34,796 bases of DNA from Oscillospiraceae bacterium (GCA_016291435.1 JAEEXH010000025.1:1-34796), one strand, 5' to 3'. Numbered from the stretch's first letter, positions 6,524-14,813 are shown. The notes: generated by a model from the sequence alone, not told the origin. Program-made: numbers and translations.

Positions 6524-7723
6524 TTATTCTGCATTTGCGTCAGCGCTCGGGCTCATACCGCCGAGATCATAGAACAGTCTCGCCATTGCAAGCTGACTGC
6601 CGGCAAGAAAGCTCTTGTCGCCCTCGACCTTGCTCCGCTCCAGTTTGATCTCCTGCCGTTCGCCGCAGATATCGGAAACGAGCTGCTGAAGCCGCTTCAT
6701 CGCAGGCTTGGTGATCAGGTAGCTGTGAAAGACCACGCGGCTGGCGCGGTGGCAGGCGCAGAGGTTATAAATCAAGACAGCGAGTTTGTCCAGCGCTTCA
6801 TTCGTAATACGCACTGCCTCGGGATCCTCCTTGATATATGCACTGCACATTTCCTCGATCGTGACATCTCTGCCGAGTGCTTCCCTTGCCTGCTCCTCGA
6901 GCGCGGACGCAGAGATCTCTGCGTGCACGGAGCCGTCCGGGTAGCCCGGAGTCTTTCTGCCGCCCGCGGTCAGGATGATGCGGTCAACAGAAGCGGAATC
7001 AGTCGCGATGCCGCCGACCAGCTCACCGTCGCGCACGACAGCGGTCTGATAGCCGGAGCCGGAATAAAGCAGAAGCTGGCAGCGATGGCGCTGATCGGTG
7101 AAGTCCGTATTGGCAACTGCATAGAGCCCGACTGCATTGCCGCAGAACACGGGCATCCCGAGCTCGCGGCTGACCTGCTCCTGAACAGAATCAAACAGCA
7201 CAGCGCCCTTTTCTGTGATCTCCACGCCGAGATTCTCCCAGCGGTCCTGCACGATGCCGATACCGAGACCGAGCACCTGATCCGGCTTGAGCGATGCCTT
7301 ACGGATCATATCACGGCAGCTTTTCACGATAAAGCTGATGATCTCCTTCTGAGCGGTCTCTGCGGTAATTGCCATTTTCGACTTGCCGAGCACATCATCG
7401 GCGAGGTTCGAGAGACCGACACTGACGAAATCCTCATCGACCACGGCACCGAGCACAAATTTATAATTCGGATTGATGCGGATCATGGTCTTGCGTCTGC
7501 CCTTCTTGCGCGGCATATCCAGCGCAGGCGCCGGTGTATTCATATCCTCAAGAATGCCCTGCGCGATCATCTGATTCGTGATGATCGTAACGGCAGCACG
7601 GGTGAGAGAAAGCTGCGCTGCAATATCCACGCGGGCGAGCATGCCTGCATTGCGGATTGCGAGCAGAATTTGCCGCCTGTTGCGGCGCTTGAGATCCAGT
7701 TTGCTGATACCTTTCGTATCCAT
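6524..7723 (-). CDS. ROK-family transcriptional regulator (NagC/XylR-like), degenerate kinase fold
   Basis: A 399-residue protein. The N-terminus (about 12-65) is a winged helix-turn-helix of the ROK/MarR type (NRRQILLAIRNAGMLARVDI followed by TRAAVTIITNQMI). The rest is a ROK domain recognisable from LGLGIGIVQDRWENLGVEI and the later GSGYQTAVVRDGELVGGIA. Key sites are lost: the zinc motif CxCGxxGCxE is replaced by TPGYPDGSVHAEISA, the preceding His of GEIGH reads as VDRI, and the catalytic END/NDA segment is CGNAV. It is therefore a sensor or regulator rather than a sugar kinase, and possibly binds a different ligand. AAGGAGGAATTTAC precedes the ATG. Its targets may include itself, since an inverted repeat lies upstream, or neighbouring genes; the inducer is not evident. 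Confidence 0.85.
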   Translation of the reverse strand: MDTKGISKLDLKRRNRRQILLAIRNAGMLARVDIAAQLSLTRAAVTIITNQMIAQGILEDMNTPAPALDMPRKKGRRKTMIRINPNYKFVLGAVVDEDFVSVGLSNLADDVLGKSKMAITAETAQKEIISFIVKSCRDMIRKASLKPDQVLGLGIGIVQDRWENLGVEITEKGAVLFDSVQEQVSRELGMPVFCGNAVGLYAVANTDFTDQRHRCQLLLYSGSGYQTAVVRDGELVGGIATDSASVDRIILTAGGRKTPGYPDGSVHAEISASALEEQAREALGRDVTIEEMCSAYIKEDPEAVRITNEALDKLAVLIYNLCACHRASRVVFHSYLITKPAMKRLQQLVSDICGERQEIKLERSKVEGDKSFLAGSQLAMARLFYDLGGMSPSADANAE

Positions 7724-7763
7724 GTAAATTCCTCCTTTTTTTAATCGTATATAGTTTATTGAA

Positions 7764-7800
7764 CCGTCTGAACGGATGAGATCACTTATTGTTAATTATA
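7764..7800 (-). promoter_or_regulatory. Promoter -10 and possible operator of the ROK gene
   Basis: On the minus strand, TATAAT (7800-7795) has no good -35 partner. About 20 bp downstream lies the inverted repeat CCGT-CTGA-ACGG (7764-7775), placed where a repressor could block the start of transcription. Suggestive only. Confidence 0.35.
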
Positions 7801-7979
7801 GAGGGTGAGAGTGAAACTATTGTGATAATATTATGAACAAATTGTAAACAAAAACGAAATCTTTAATATTTCATGTATTCTTATTAATTATCAGCATTTA
7901 TTTTACAGTTCCCGAATGTTTCAGACAAACCGCGCATGTGCATAAGCGCGGAAGATTCCGCTTATTTTTGCCGTTCCCA

Positions 7980-8008
7980 TTGCCTTTTTCCGGTTTATAT
8001 GATATAAT
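7980..8008 (+). promoter_or_regulatory. Sigma-A promoter of the DUF5662-U32-MATE operon
   Basis: TTGCCT (7980-7985), 17-bp spacer, TATAAT (8003-8008). The leader of about 30 nt contains AAAGGAG before the ATG at 8044. Confidence 0.8.
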
Positions 8009-8043
8009 AGAGGCAGCATGAAAAGTGAAAGGAGCTGCCGCTT

Positions 8044-8589
8044 ATGCATCCCATTGCTCATCTCCGCACGATCCTGCGGCACCGGCATCTGGTGCTGCGT
8101 CACTGCATCCGCGCAGGGATCCCGGTGCAGGGGCTGCTGCACGATCTCTCGAAATTCTCTCCCGCTGAATTCATCCCCGGGGCACTCTACTGGCAGGGCA
8201 ACCGCAGCCCGAATGAGGCAGAGCGCGAAAAATACGGCTATTCCGGCGCATGGATGCACCACAAGGGCAGAAACCGCCATCATTTTGAATACTGGAACGA
8301 CATCAATCCCGCGACCAAATGCTATGAACCGGTGCAGATGCCGACAAGGTATCTGATTGAGATGTTCTGCGACCGCGTTGCTGCAAGCAAGATCTACCGC
8401 GGCAAACACTACAAGGACAGCGATCCGCTCGATTATTTCTATTTCGGCATGCAGCATGACCGCCCGATTCACCCGGTCACGGCAAAGCAGCTTGAAATCC
8501 TGCTGAAAATGCTTGCGGAGCAGGGCGAGGACAAGACCTTTGCCTATATCCGCCATATCCGCAAAGAAGCAAAAAGAAGAGGAGAATGA
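8044..8589 (+). CDS. DUF5662 family protein
   Basis: A 181-residue soluble protein rich in His and Asp. The stretch LLHDLSKFSPAEF and the later HHKGRNRHHFEYW are what I associate with DUF5662, a family of small HD-like proteins common in gut Firmicutes and phages. The HD pair and the His-rich segment suggest metal binding, perhaps as a phosphohydrolase, but no activity is established. The start follows AAAGGAGCTGCCGCTT. It is the first gene of an operon, 3 bp before the U32-like gene. I saw no signal peptide or membrane helix. Confidence 0.72.
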   Translation: MHPIAHLRTILRHRHLVLRHCIRAGIPVQGLLHDLSKFSPAEFIPGALYWQGNRSPNEAEREKYGYSGAWMHHKGRNRHHFEYWNDINPATKCYEPVQMPTRYLIEMFCDRVAASKIYRGKHYKDSDPLDYFYFGMQHDRPIHPVTAKQLEILLKMLAEQGEDKTFAYIRHIRKEAKRRGE

Positions 8590-8592
8590 CAT

Positions 8593-9528
8593 ATGCCTGC
8601 ACATTTTCATATTCCCGGCATCGTCCAGACCTTTCATGTCAATCAGCTCCTGATTATGATGATGGAGAAGCACCCCGAAGCCTTCCGCCCGGAGACCGAT
8701 ATCGGCTCAATCTACGGTGAATTCCCGTCCTCCATGTGGAACGGCGGGCGCGTTGTCGGCGGCGGGATCGGCGAGGCGGATATGCGCTATATCATCGGCG
8801 AGATCAACGGGAAGGGCATTTCCCTGCGCTATACCTTCACAAATCCCCTGATCGGCAAAGCGCATCTCGATGACGCACACTGCAACCGCTGCTTAAAGCT
8901 CGCAGACCGTGCGGACAGGCTCAATGCCGTGATTCTTGTCTCGCCGGAGCTTGAAAAATACATCCGCAGGAAGTATCCGAACTATCGCATTGTTTCCTCG
9001 ACCTGCAAGCAGATCCGCGATTACGACAAGCTCTGCGAAGAGCTTGAAAAGGACTACGCCTGCGTTGTGCTCGATTACAATTTCAACAATCAGTTTGAGC
9101 TGCTCGAAAAGCTCCCGCACAAGGAGCGCATTGAAATCCTCTGCAATCCGCTCTGCCCGCCCGCATGTCCGCGCCGCGGCAAGCATTACAATTATCTCGG
9201 CAGATTGCAGATCGCCTTCAGCGAGCATCTGAAAAAGAACGGCACATCCCGCGGATTCCGGTTCTCGGAGGATTTTGAATGTCCGCACACGGAAAAGAGC
9301 ATCTACGATATTACGCAGCACGCGACACATGTGTCGCCGGAGGATATTTATGAGAAGTATATTCCGATGGGCTTTCAGAATTTCAAGATCGAGGGACGCT
9401 CGACCAATCTGCTCAATGTCATCGAAACTTATATGTACTACTTGGTGAAACCGGAGCACCGCGATGAGATACGTCTAAACTTTCTCCGGCTGATGGAAGC
9501 AAACAAACTGCTTCGCCTCGAGGGCTGA
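8593..9528 (+). CDS. U32-peptidase-like protein (PrtC/UbiU/V-related), short
   Basis: A 311-residue protein. The C-terminal half carries the U32 hallmarks: CNPLCPPACPRRGKHY (about residues 188-203), a further Cys in FECPHTEKS, and FQNFKIEGRS, which matches the family motif FKIEGR. In U32 proteins the four cysteines hold an Fe-S cluster, and members hydroxylate tRNA or ubiquinone precursors rather than cut peptides. Full-length relatives have about 400 residues or more, so this is a compact divergent member. AGAGGAGAATGACAT precedes the ATG. It lies between DUF5662 and a MATE exporter with 3- and 4-bp gaps. The substrate is unknown. Confidence 0.68.
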   Translation: MPAHFHIPGIVQTFHVNQLLIMMMEKHPEAFRPETDIGSIYGEFPSSMWNGGRVVGGGIGEADMRYIIGEINGKGISLRYTFTNPLIGKAHLDDAHCNRCLKLADRADRLNAVILVSPELEKYIRRKYPNYRIVSSTCKQIRDYDKLCEELEKDYACVVLDYNFNNQFELLEKLPHKERIEILCNPLCPPACPRRGKHYNYLGRLQIAFSEHLKKNGTSRGFRFSEDFECPHTEKSIYDITQHATHVSPEDIYEKYIPMGFQNFKIEGRSTNLLNVIETYMYYLVKPEHRDEIRLNFLRLMEANKLLRLEG

Positions 9529-9532
9529 CCGT

Positions 9533-10873
9533 ATGGCTGCCGCACTTGACATGACGCAGGGCAGCGAGGCAGGGCTGCTCATCCGCTTTGCACTGCCGCT
9601 GCTGGCAGGCAATCTGCTCCAGCAGGTCTACACGGCAACGGATACCGCGATCGTCGGCAAGGTGCTCGGCGATGACGCGCTCGCTGCCGTCGGCGCAACA
9701 GGCTCGATCACCTATCTTTTCTCGACGCTCTGCATCGGTCTCGGCATCGGTGCAGGCATTATCATTGCACAGCTCTACGGCGCCGGCTTCCTCGAACGCA
9801 TGCGATCCGCCGTCTGGAACTCCGCGCTGGTGACACTGCTCTTCGGCATCGTCATCAGCGTTATTTCTGTGCCGCTGACAGAGCCCGTGCTGCGCCTGCT
9901 CAATACCCCCGATGCGCTGCTTCCCATGGCGGCTTCCTACATGAAGATCGCGTGCGGCGGCACAATCGCCGTTGCCTTCTATAACTGGATCAATTCCGTG
10001 ATGCGTGCGCTCGGAGATGCACGAACACCGCTGGTGTTCCTCGGGGTCTCCTGCGGGCTCAACATCGCGCTCGATCTGCTCTTTATCCTTGTATTTCACT
10101 TCGGCGTGCAGGGTGCGGCGGCAGCGACAGTCATCGCGCAGGCATGCTCTGCGGTCGGCTGCACGGTCTATGCCTTCCGCAAAATGAAAGAGCTGCATCT
10201 CACACGCGCCGATCTCCGCACGGACACGCAGATGATGCGGCAGTGCATTGTCACGGGTGTCCCGATTGCAGTGCAGAACGGCATGATCTCCGTTTCGATG
10301 GTCGCGCTGCAAAGAGTGACCAACGGCTTCGGCGAGGCGGTCATGGCGGCATATACCGCGACGCTGCGCGTGGAGATGTTCGTACATCAGCCGTTCTCCT
10401 CCCTGAATGCCGCGCTCGCGACCTTCACCGGACAGAACACCGGCGCAGGCAAGGAGGACCGCGTGCGGCGCGGTCTGCGCACGGGTCTCATGATCGGCGC
10501 ACTGATCGGGCTTGTGATCGCTGCCGCCTTCTGGCTCTTCGGCAGAGCGGCGCTGCTCTGCTTCATTTCCCGCGAGGAATCCGTGCGCATCGGCACATGG
10601 GGGCTGCGGGTCAATGCCTGCTGCTATATCCCGCTCAGCATCATCTACACGACACGCGGCTTCTTAAACGGTGCCGGCGACACGGTCTATGCAATGATGA
10701 ACGGTGCGGCAGAGGTCATCAGCCGCATCGGGTTTGCACTGCTGCTGACGCCCATTGCTTCCGTCGGCTGGCACGGCATCTGGTACACAACCTGCATTAC
10801 CTGGTGTGCAACGGCGATCGTCGGGCTGCTGCGGTATCGCTCCGGGAAATGGAAATCCAAGGCAATCGGGTGA
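9533..10873 (+). CDS. MATE-family efflux transporter
   Basis: A 446-residue membrane protein with 12 predicted helices arranged as two related halves, the usual MATE size and fold. Family features include the N-terminal MTQGSEAGLLIRFALPLLAGNLLQQVY, TATDTAIVGKVLGDDALAAVG, and the second-half counterpart QNGMISVSMVALQRVTNGFG. It should export cationic drugs or metabolites using a Na+ or H+ gradient. The substrate cannot be read. The ATG is 4 bp after the U32-like stop, with GAGG inside that gene as ribosome site, so it is co-translated with the operon. The last gene of the operon; the stop is followed by an AT-rich stretch and the promoter of the large RNA. Confidence 0.93.
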   Translation: MAAALDMTQGSEAGLLIRFALPLLAGNLLQQVYTATDTAIVGKVLGDDALAAVGATGSITYLFSTLCIGLGIGAGIIIAQLYGAGFLERMRSAVWNSALVTLLFGIVISVISVPLTEPVLRLLNTPDALLPMAASYMKIACGGTIAVAFYNWINSVMRALGDARTPLVFLGVSCGLNIALDLLFILVFHFGVQGAAAATVIAQACSAVGCTVYAFRKMKELHLTRADLRTDTQMMRQCIVTGVPIAVQNGMISVSMVALQRVTNGFGEAVMAAYTATLRVEMFVHQPFSSLNAALATFTGQNTGAGKEDRVRRGLRTGLMIGALIGLVIAAAFWLFGRAALLCFISREESVRIGTWGLRVNACCYIPLSIIYTTRGFLNGAGDTVYAMMNGAAEVISRIGFALLLTPIASVGWHGIWYTTCITWCATAIVGLLRYRSGKWKSKAIG

Positions 10874-10943
10874 TACCTGACACATATTCATAAAATATCT
10901 CCAAATTGTTCACAGAAAATTCACATAAATATTCCAAAAATGC

Positions 10944-10972
10944 TTGACAAACCGGAAAAGTTATGGTATAAT
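10944..10972 (+). promoter_or_regulatory. Consensus sigma-A promoter of the large RNA
   Basis: TTGACA (10944-10949), 17-bp spacer, TATAAT (10967-10972): both boxes match the consensus exactly. This is the best promoter in the window. Transcription would start near 10980. No protein-coding gene follows for 700 bp. Confidence 0.9.
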
Positions 10973-10979
10973 GTAACCA

Positions 10980-11685
10980 TGGAACAGGAAAGACACCTGA
11001 GGGCAGAACATAAGACAGCAAGAAAAATGCTGCGGCTGACAAATAGGTGCTTTCGGAGCTGTTTCACGTAAGGATCATGCGGAGCTCCTGCCTTGTCGGA
11101 TACAGGGTTCGTGAGCGCGAAAGCGTTGGAGTATGCCGCAAATACAGATCCGGAAAGGTGCTGGGACCGATGGATACGGCAGAGAAGATCTCTGCGGTCG
11201 GCATTGGCTCACACAAAGTGCTTTCTGTGTAAATTATCGCAGCCCGCGCTCCCGACTTCCAGTTCATTCAGTCGGACATGCACTGCAATTCCTTGACGGA
11301 AGCTGACACAGAAGCCCGCCGCCCGACGGGGCAGCGCCGAAACGGTCATGTGTGAGTCGCAGAACAAAGCATGTGCATCCGGCAGGCGGAACCTGCCGAA
11401 GTAGCGCAGGACTCTGCTCGAAGAGAAAGGGCAGGATCAGCGGGCGCTGGGTTTCACTCCATACAGCCGATCGCAAATGAGAACCGACTTTACTCCTGAG
11501 GGAACGGGGGTTGTGCTCCCGGCGTTCCTGCAAGTGCTCCAAGGGGCGCAGTGAAAGACTGCGGAAACGGGCGCTTCTCATATCGCCGTGCGGTTCGGCG
11601 TGAATAAAGGCTGTAAAGGAATCAACCGCATTACAACTGAATACAAAATAAGGAGGGGCTTGAAACATGAGCCCCTCTTATTTTT
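10980..11685 (+). ncRNA. Candidate large structured noncoding RNA (about 705 nt)
   Basis: The stretch runs from a perfect sigma-A promoter to a strong terminator and has no plausible gene: the short frames in it have odd composition and no ribosome site. Hairpins seen by eye: CAGCA/TGCTG (near 11020) nested inside CACCT/AGGTG; CGC-GAAA-GCG; GCAGAGA-AGA-TCTCTGC (near 11180); CCGACT/AGTCGG (near 11252-11275); GGCAGG-CGGAA-CCTGCC (near 11380); GGAACG/CGTTCC (near 11500-11527); CGCAGT-GAAAG-ACTGCG (near 11550); CGCCG/CGGCG. Longer pairings include GCTTTCTGTGT with ACACAGAAGC and GGACATGCAC with GTGCATCC. I find no landmarks of RNase P, tmRNA, SRP RNA or group II introns. Size and style recall OLE, ROOL and GOLLD RNAs, but I cannot assign it to any of them. 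Confidence 0.72.
11653..11685 (+). terminator. Terminator of the large RNA
   Basis: GAGGGGCT-(9 nt)-AGCCCCTC forms an 8-bp GC stem followed by TTATTTTT. Confidence 0.88.
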
Positions 11686-11697
11686 GCAGTATCAGAA

Positions 11698-11741
11698 ATG
11701 CGCACTGCCCGGAGTTTCGGACAGTGCGCATCTTGTTTTTA
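11698..11741. terminator. Second hairpin between large RNA and whiA (tandem or bidirectional terminator)
   Basis: ATGCGCACTG / CAGTGCGCAT with an inner CCG/CGG pair; on the plus strand followed by CTTGTTTTT. On the minus strand it lies just after the whiA stop but the T-run is poor. It probably insulates the two convergent transcripts. Confidence 0.65.
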
Positions 11742-12650
11742 CGGTATTTTCGCGGCAATCTCAGAAATCTTTTGCAGACGGTGATGCACGCCGGAGCGCG
11801 AAATCGGCGGGTTCAGCATCGCGCCGAGCTCGCGGAGACTTGCCTCCGGCTCCTCCAGCCGCGCATAGGCGATCTGTCTGAGCGGCTCGGGCAGCGATTC
11901 CAGCCCGACTGTCGCGGCGATATGCTCGATCTCCGCGACCTGCTGTGCCCCCGCCGCAACTGCCTTGTCGATATTCGCAAGGTCGCAGTTCATGCGGCGG
12001 TTCGTCTGGCTGCGGATATCCTTTTTCACCTGCACATTGATCATCTCGATGGCGGCATTCTGTGCGCCGAAATACACCAGCGCATCACAGATCTGCTCAT
12101 TCTGCTTGAGATAAAGCAGCAGCTCATTCTTGCGGACGGTCGTCTTGAACGGGATCGGCGTCTCAAGCGCTGCGAGCATCTCCTGAAGCGCTACACCGAA
12201 CACGGCATCCGGGAGCGCCAGCTCCATGTGATACTCGCGCTCGGGATCGGTGATGCTCCCGCACATGACGAATACACCCGCGGAGAGGAGCATCTGTTCC
12301 CGCGGTGACAGCGCCCGGCGAAGCGTCTCTGCGCGTCTCTGCGGCGACACCTGCAATGTCTCACACAACACAGCGATCTCCTGCTTTCCCTCCAGCGTAT
12401 AGCACCAGAGCGGCAGCTTGCCTGTGCGCTGACGGTATTCTGTATCCAGCACATTCGGCGGCAGACCGGCTGCCTTCAGCAGCTTCGGAAACAGCACCGC
12501 GAATGCCTCACATTCCGTTTGCATTGCAAGCTCTGCCGATGAAAACCGCCGCACTGCCATCAGCACGCCTGTGAGAAACGCACGGCGATCCTCGGGCGAC
12601 TTCACGGCATTACAGATCTCGGTCTTGGTATCGTTTGAGAAGGATGCCAT
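11739..12650 (-). CDS. whiA: WhiA, DNA-binding regulator of division/sporulation
   Basis: A 303-residue protein. The N-terminal two thirds is the degenerate LAGLIDADG homing-endonuclease fold typical of WhiA (SNDTKTEICNAVKSPEDRRAFLTGVLM at the start, RKNELLLYLKQNEQICDALVYFGAQ in the middle). The C-terminus (about 215-300) is the helix-turn-helix ending LRELGAMLNPPISRSGVHHRLQKI. In Gram-positives WhiA supports cell division and chromosome segregation and, in actinomycetes, sporulation. Length is close to the usual 310-320. GGGGAGG precedes the ATG. It follows rapZ by 37 bp, the classic pairing. The gene yvcK/glmR, usually between the two, is absent here. Confidence 0.95.
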   Translation of the reverse strand: MASFSNDTKTEICNAVKSPEDRRAFLTGVLMAVRRFSSAELAMQTECEAFAVLFPKLLKAAGLPPNVLDTEYRQRTGKLPLWCYTLEGKQEIAVLCETLQVSPQRRAETLRRALSPREQMLLSAGVFVMCGSITDPEREYHMELALPDAVFGVALQEMLAALETPIPFKTTVRKNELLLYLKQNEQICDALVYFGAQNAAIEMINVQVKKDIRSQTNRRMNCDLANIDKAVAAGAQQVAEIEHIAATVGLESLPEPLRQIAYARLEEPEASLRELGAMLNPPISRSGVHHRLQKISEIAAKIP

Positions 12651-12687
12651 CCTCGCAACGCCTCCCCTCTTTCAGCTTCCTTCGGTT

Positions 12688-13575
12688 TCACGCGCCGCTG
12701 CGGTTCTTCTTGATATCCCGGTGATGTGTGATGATCTGCATATCGGCATCGCGCAGTGCATCGGAAACAAGCTCCGCAAAGGTCACGGAACGGTGCTGCC
12801 CGCCCGTGCAGCCGAAGCCGACGACAAGCTGTGTTCTGCCCTCATGGATATACAGCGGAATCAGGAATTTCAGCATCTCAGTCACACGCTTGAAATACTC
12901 CCGCGAATCATCGGAATCCATGACATAATCCTGCACGCACTTTTCCTGCCCGGTGTGGTCGCGCAGCTCCGGGACATAGTACGGATTCGGCAGGCAGCGC
13001 ATATCGAACACAAGGTCGGCTTCAAGCGGTGCGCCGTATTTGAAGCCGAAACTCATGACCTGAATCGGCATGGCATCGGTGATGTGCGGCATAAAAAGAT
13101 TCTTGATCTGATCCTTGAGCTGGGAGGTCGAGGTCAGCGAGGAATCCAGCAGCAGATCGGCGGAAGCGCGCAGCGGCTCCAGATGCGTCTGCTCATAGCG
13201 GATCGCGGCATTCACATCGCCCTCAAAGCGGCGTGCAGCAAGCGGGTGTGACCGTCTGCCGGTGCGGAAGCGCGTGATCAGCACATTTTCGGAGGCTTCC
13301 ATGCAGAGCATCTTGAAGCGCACCTCATTGTGCATTTCCTTTTTCAGCGAGCTGTAAGTCTCTGTCAGCTCGGTGTAGCGGTGACAGGAGCGGATGTCAA
13401 TGACAACAGCCGCACGCAGATAGCGCCCGCCCTTGCCGAGGCACAGCGTAATGAAGTCATGCAGCATCGGCAGCGGGAGATTATCGACGGCATAATAGCC
13501 GATATCCTCCAGCGCATTGAGCGCACAGCTTTTGCCTGCACCCGCCATGCCCGTGACAAGAATCAGTTCCATCAT
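12688..13575 (-). CDS. rapZ: RapZ/YvcJ-type nucleotide-binding RNase adapter
   Basis: A 295-residue protein, the normal length for the family. The N-terminal P-loop is MELILVTGMAGAGKSCALNALEDIGYYAVDNLP, with Walker A GMAGAGKS. The C-terminal domain shows VGFGCTGGQHRSVTFAELV, the conserved signature. RapZ in E. coli directs RNase E to small RNAs controlling glucosamine-6-phosphate synthase; YvcJ in Bacillus hydrolyses GTP and affects competence. The role here is probably in amino-sugar or cell-wall regulation, fitting murB and hprK upstream. The frame is open further upstream, but I chose the first ATG of MMELILV, with AAAGGA 11 nt before it; the upstream extension is low-complexity and unlike the family. 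Confidence 0.93.
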   Translation of the reverse strand: MMELILVTGMAGAGKSCALNALEDIGYYAVDNLPLPMLHDFITLCLGKGGRYLRAAVVIDIRSCHRYTELTETYSSLKKEMHNEVRFKMLCMEASENVLITRFRTGRRSHPLAARRFEGDVNAAIRYEQTHLEPLRASADLLLDSSLTSTSQLKDQIKNLFMPHITDAMPIQVMSFGFKYGAPLEADLVFDMRCLPNPYYVPELRDHTGQEKCVQDYVMDSDDSREYFKRVTEMLKFLIPLYIHEGRTQLVVGFGCTGGQHRSVTFAELVSDALRDADMQIITHHRDIKKNRSGA

Positions 13576-13607
13576 GTTTTGATCATTCCTTTTCTTCTGT
13601 GTTTCCC

Positions 13608-14813
13608 TCAGTCGCCGTACTCCGGCAGCTTCACGCGGAACCGCAGCAGATACATGAATACCATATACAGCAGCATTGCCGCGGGCAGCACAAGGATTGC
13701 CTTGCCGAAGCCGACAGACTGTGCCAGCGCGCCGAAGCACGCATTGAATACAATGTCAAATAAATTCGCAAGCCCGGTGATCCAGCTTGTTGCCGCGCCT
13801 TTATGCTCCGGCGCGTAATAGGAGCCGATCAGCAGCACCGTCATCGGCCAGAGGATCGAGAACATCGTGCCCGATGCACAAACAAGCCCGATGCCGCCGC
13901 GTCCGAGCAGAATGCCGCTGATGTAAAGCACGCCGCCGACCGTCACGGCACCGAGCAGGCTCTTCATGATGCCGAGCTTCTGCACAATCGGTGCGAGGAT
14001 CAGTCTGCCGACGGTGAGCCCCAGAAAGAAATATGACAGGAACTTCGCCGACTGCTCGCGTGTGTAGCCGAGATAATCACTGCCGTAGGTCACAAGCCAG
14101 TTTTGCAGCCCGTGCTCCGCGATGCAGTAAAGCCCGGTGATCATCAGCAGATATTTTGCCGCCGGATGCGAAAAAACTGCTTTCAGCGGATTGCCCGTTT
14201 TTTTCTGAGAATCCTGTTTTTCTGCCGGTACAACATCCGGAATGTAAAGCCCGAGGAGGAGCAGCAGCAGGCAGCCCGCCGCACCTGCCAGCACAATCAG
14301 ATTCATATGCTGCCAGGCGGAATATTTCCCGGAGAAGCGCCCGCCGACATTCTGAGAGATGAAAATACCGACGCCCTGTGCAAAATTGAACAGATTGACA
14401 AAGAGCGTCGGGCTCAGAAAGAGCAGCGGTGTTGTCAGGTTGACGCTCGTGGAGAGCATCGTCGAGGCGCCGAGGCTGAAGATCATGCCGGCATATATGA
14501 CAATCACCGATTTTGTGAACGCATATGCCGTCAGCGCTGCCATCCAGAAGCATGACATGACGCAGAGAAATTTCTTCCGCGTCCATTTCCCGATCAGCAT
14601 GCCGCCGACCGTCAGGAAAATCAGATTGCCGAGATAACTCAGCATGATGATCGCGGAGCCCTGCGCCTGCGAGAGCGCATATGTCTCACGCATGACCGGC
14701 AGGAAGACCCCGCGCATTGCATCGCTCATACCGAGCAGCACCATCATCAGAGAGAGATAGATCGCTGCAAGGATGCGGTTTTTTCGATTGTTCGTGCGGT
14801 TCTGTTCAGGCAT
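13608..14813 (-). CDS. MFS transporter
   Basis: A 401-residue membrane protein with about 12 predicted helices (start MPEQNRTNNRKNRILAAIYL). Helix 1 continues LSLMMVLLGMSDAMRGVFLP and a loop between helices 2 and 3 carries GKWTRKKF, an MFS A-like motif. A charged central loop (DVVPAEKQDSQKKTG) separates the halves. The overall look is of the FucP-like sugar or drug group, but the substrate is not evident. The ATG at 14813 overlaps the murB stop by 8 bp and GGAG lies 7 nt upstream, inside murB; an earlier in-frame start would run inside murB and is unlikely. Its insertion between murB and rapZ is not the usual order of this cluster. Confidence 0.9.
   Translation of the reverse strand: MPEQNRTNNRKNRILAAIYLSLMMVLLGMSDAMRGVFLPVMRETYALSQAQGSAIIMLSYLGNLIFLTVGGMLIGKWTRKKFLCVMSCFWMAALTAYAFTKSVIVIYAGMIFSLGASTMLSTSVNLTTPLLFLSPTLFVNLFNFAQGVGIFISQNVGGRFSGKYSAWQHMNLIVLAGAAGCLLLLLLGLYIPDVVPAEKQDSQKKTGNPLKAVFSHPAAKYLLMITGLYCIAEHGLQNWLVTYGSDYLGYTREQSAKFLSYFFLGLTVGRLILAPIVQKLGIMKSLLGAVTVGGVLYISGILLGRGGIGLVCASGTMFSILWPMTVLLIGSYYAPEHKGAATSWITGLANLFDIVFNACFGALAQSVGFGKAILVLPAAMLLYMVFMYLLRFRVKLPEYGD

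Larger units (their letters stand above)
7724..8043. other. AT-rich divergent intergenic region
   Basis: This 320-bp gap separates the divergent ROK gene and DUF5662 operon. It is clearly AT-rich. It holds the two promoters plus two overlapping hairpins: CCGCGC...GCGCGG (about 7930-7951) and GCGGA-AGAT-TCCGC followed by TTATTTTT (about 7947-7969). The second looks like a plus-strand terminator although no gene upstream reads into it. No open frame worth calling. Confidence 0.5.

Noticed and set aside
6086-7744. 552-codon plus-strand frame opposite the ROK and ExbB genes
   Set aside because: Antisense shadow of recognised genes; no start context and no domain pattern.
11264-11668. 134-codon minus-strand frame inside the large RNA, and short plus-strand frames at 11047-11296
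   Set aside because: No ribosome site, no family resemblance, and the bases are better explained by RNA hairpins.
10980-11685. RNase P RNA, tmRNA, SRP RNA or group II intron as explanation of the large RNA
   Set aside because: The landmarks I know (GAGGAAAGTCC of RNase P, tmRNA ends, SRP GGAAGG.AGCAGC, domain V of group II introns) were not found. A model search should confirm.
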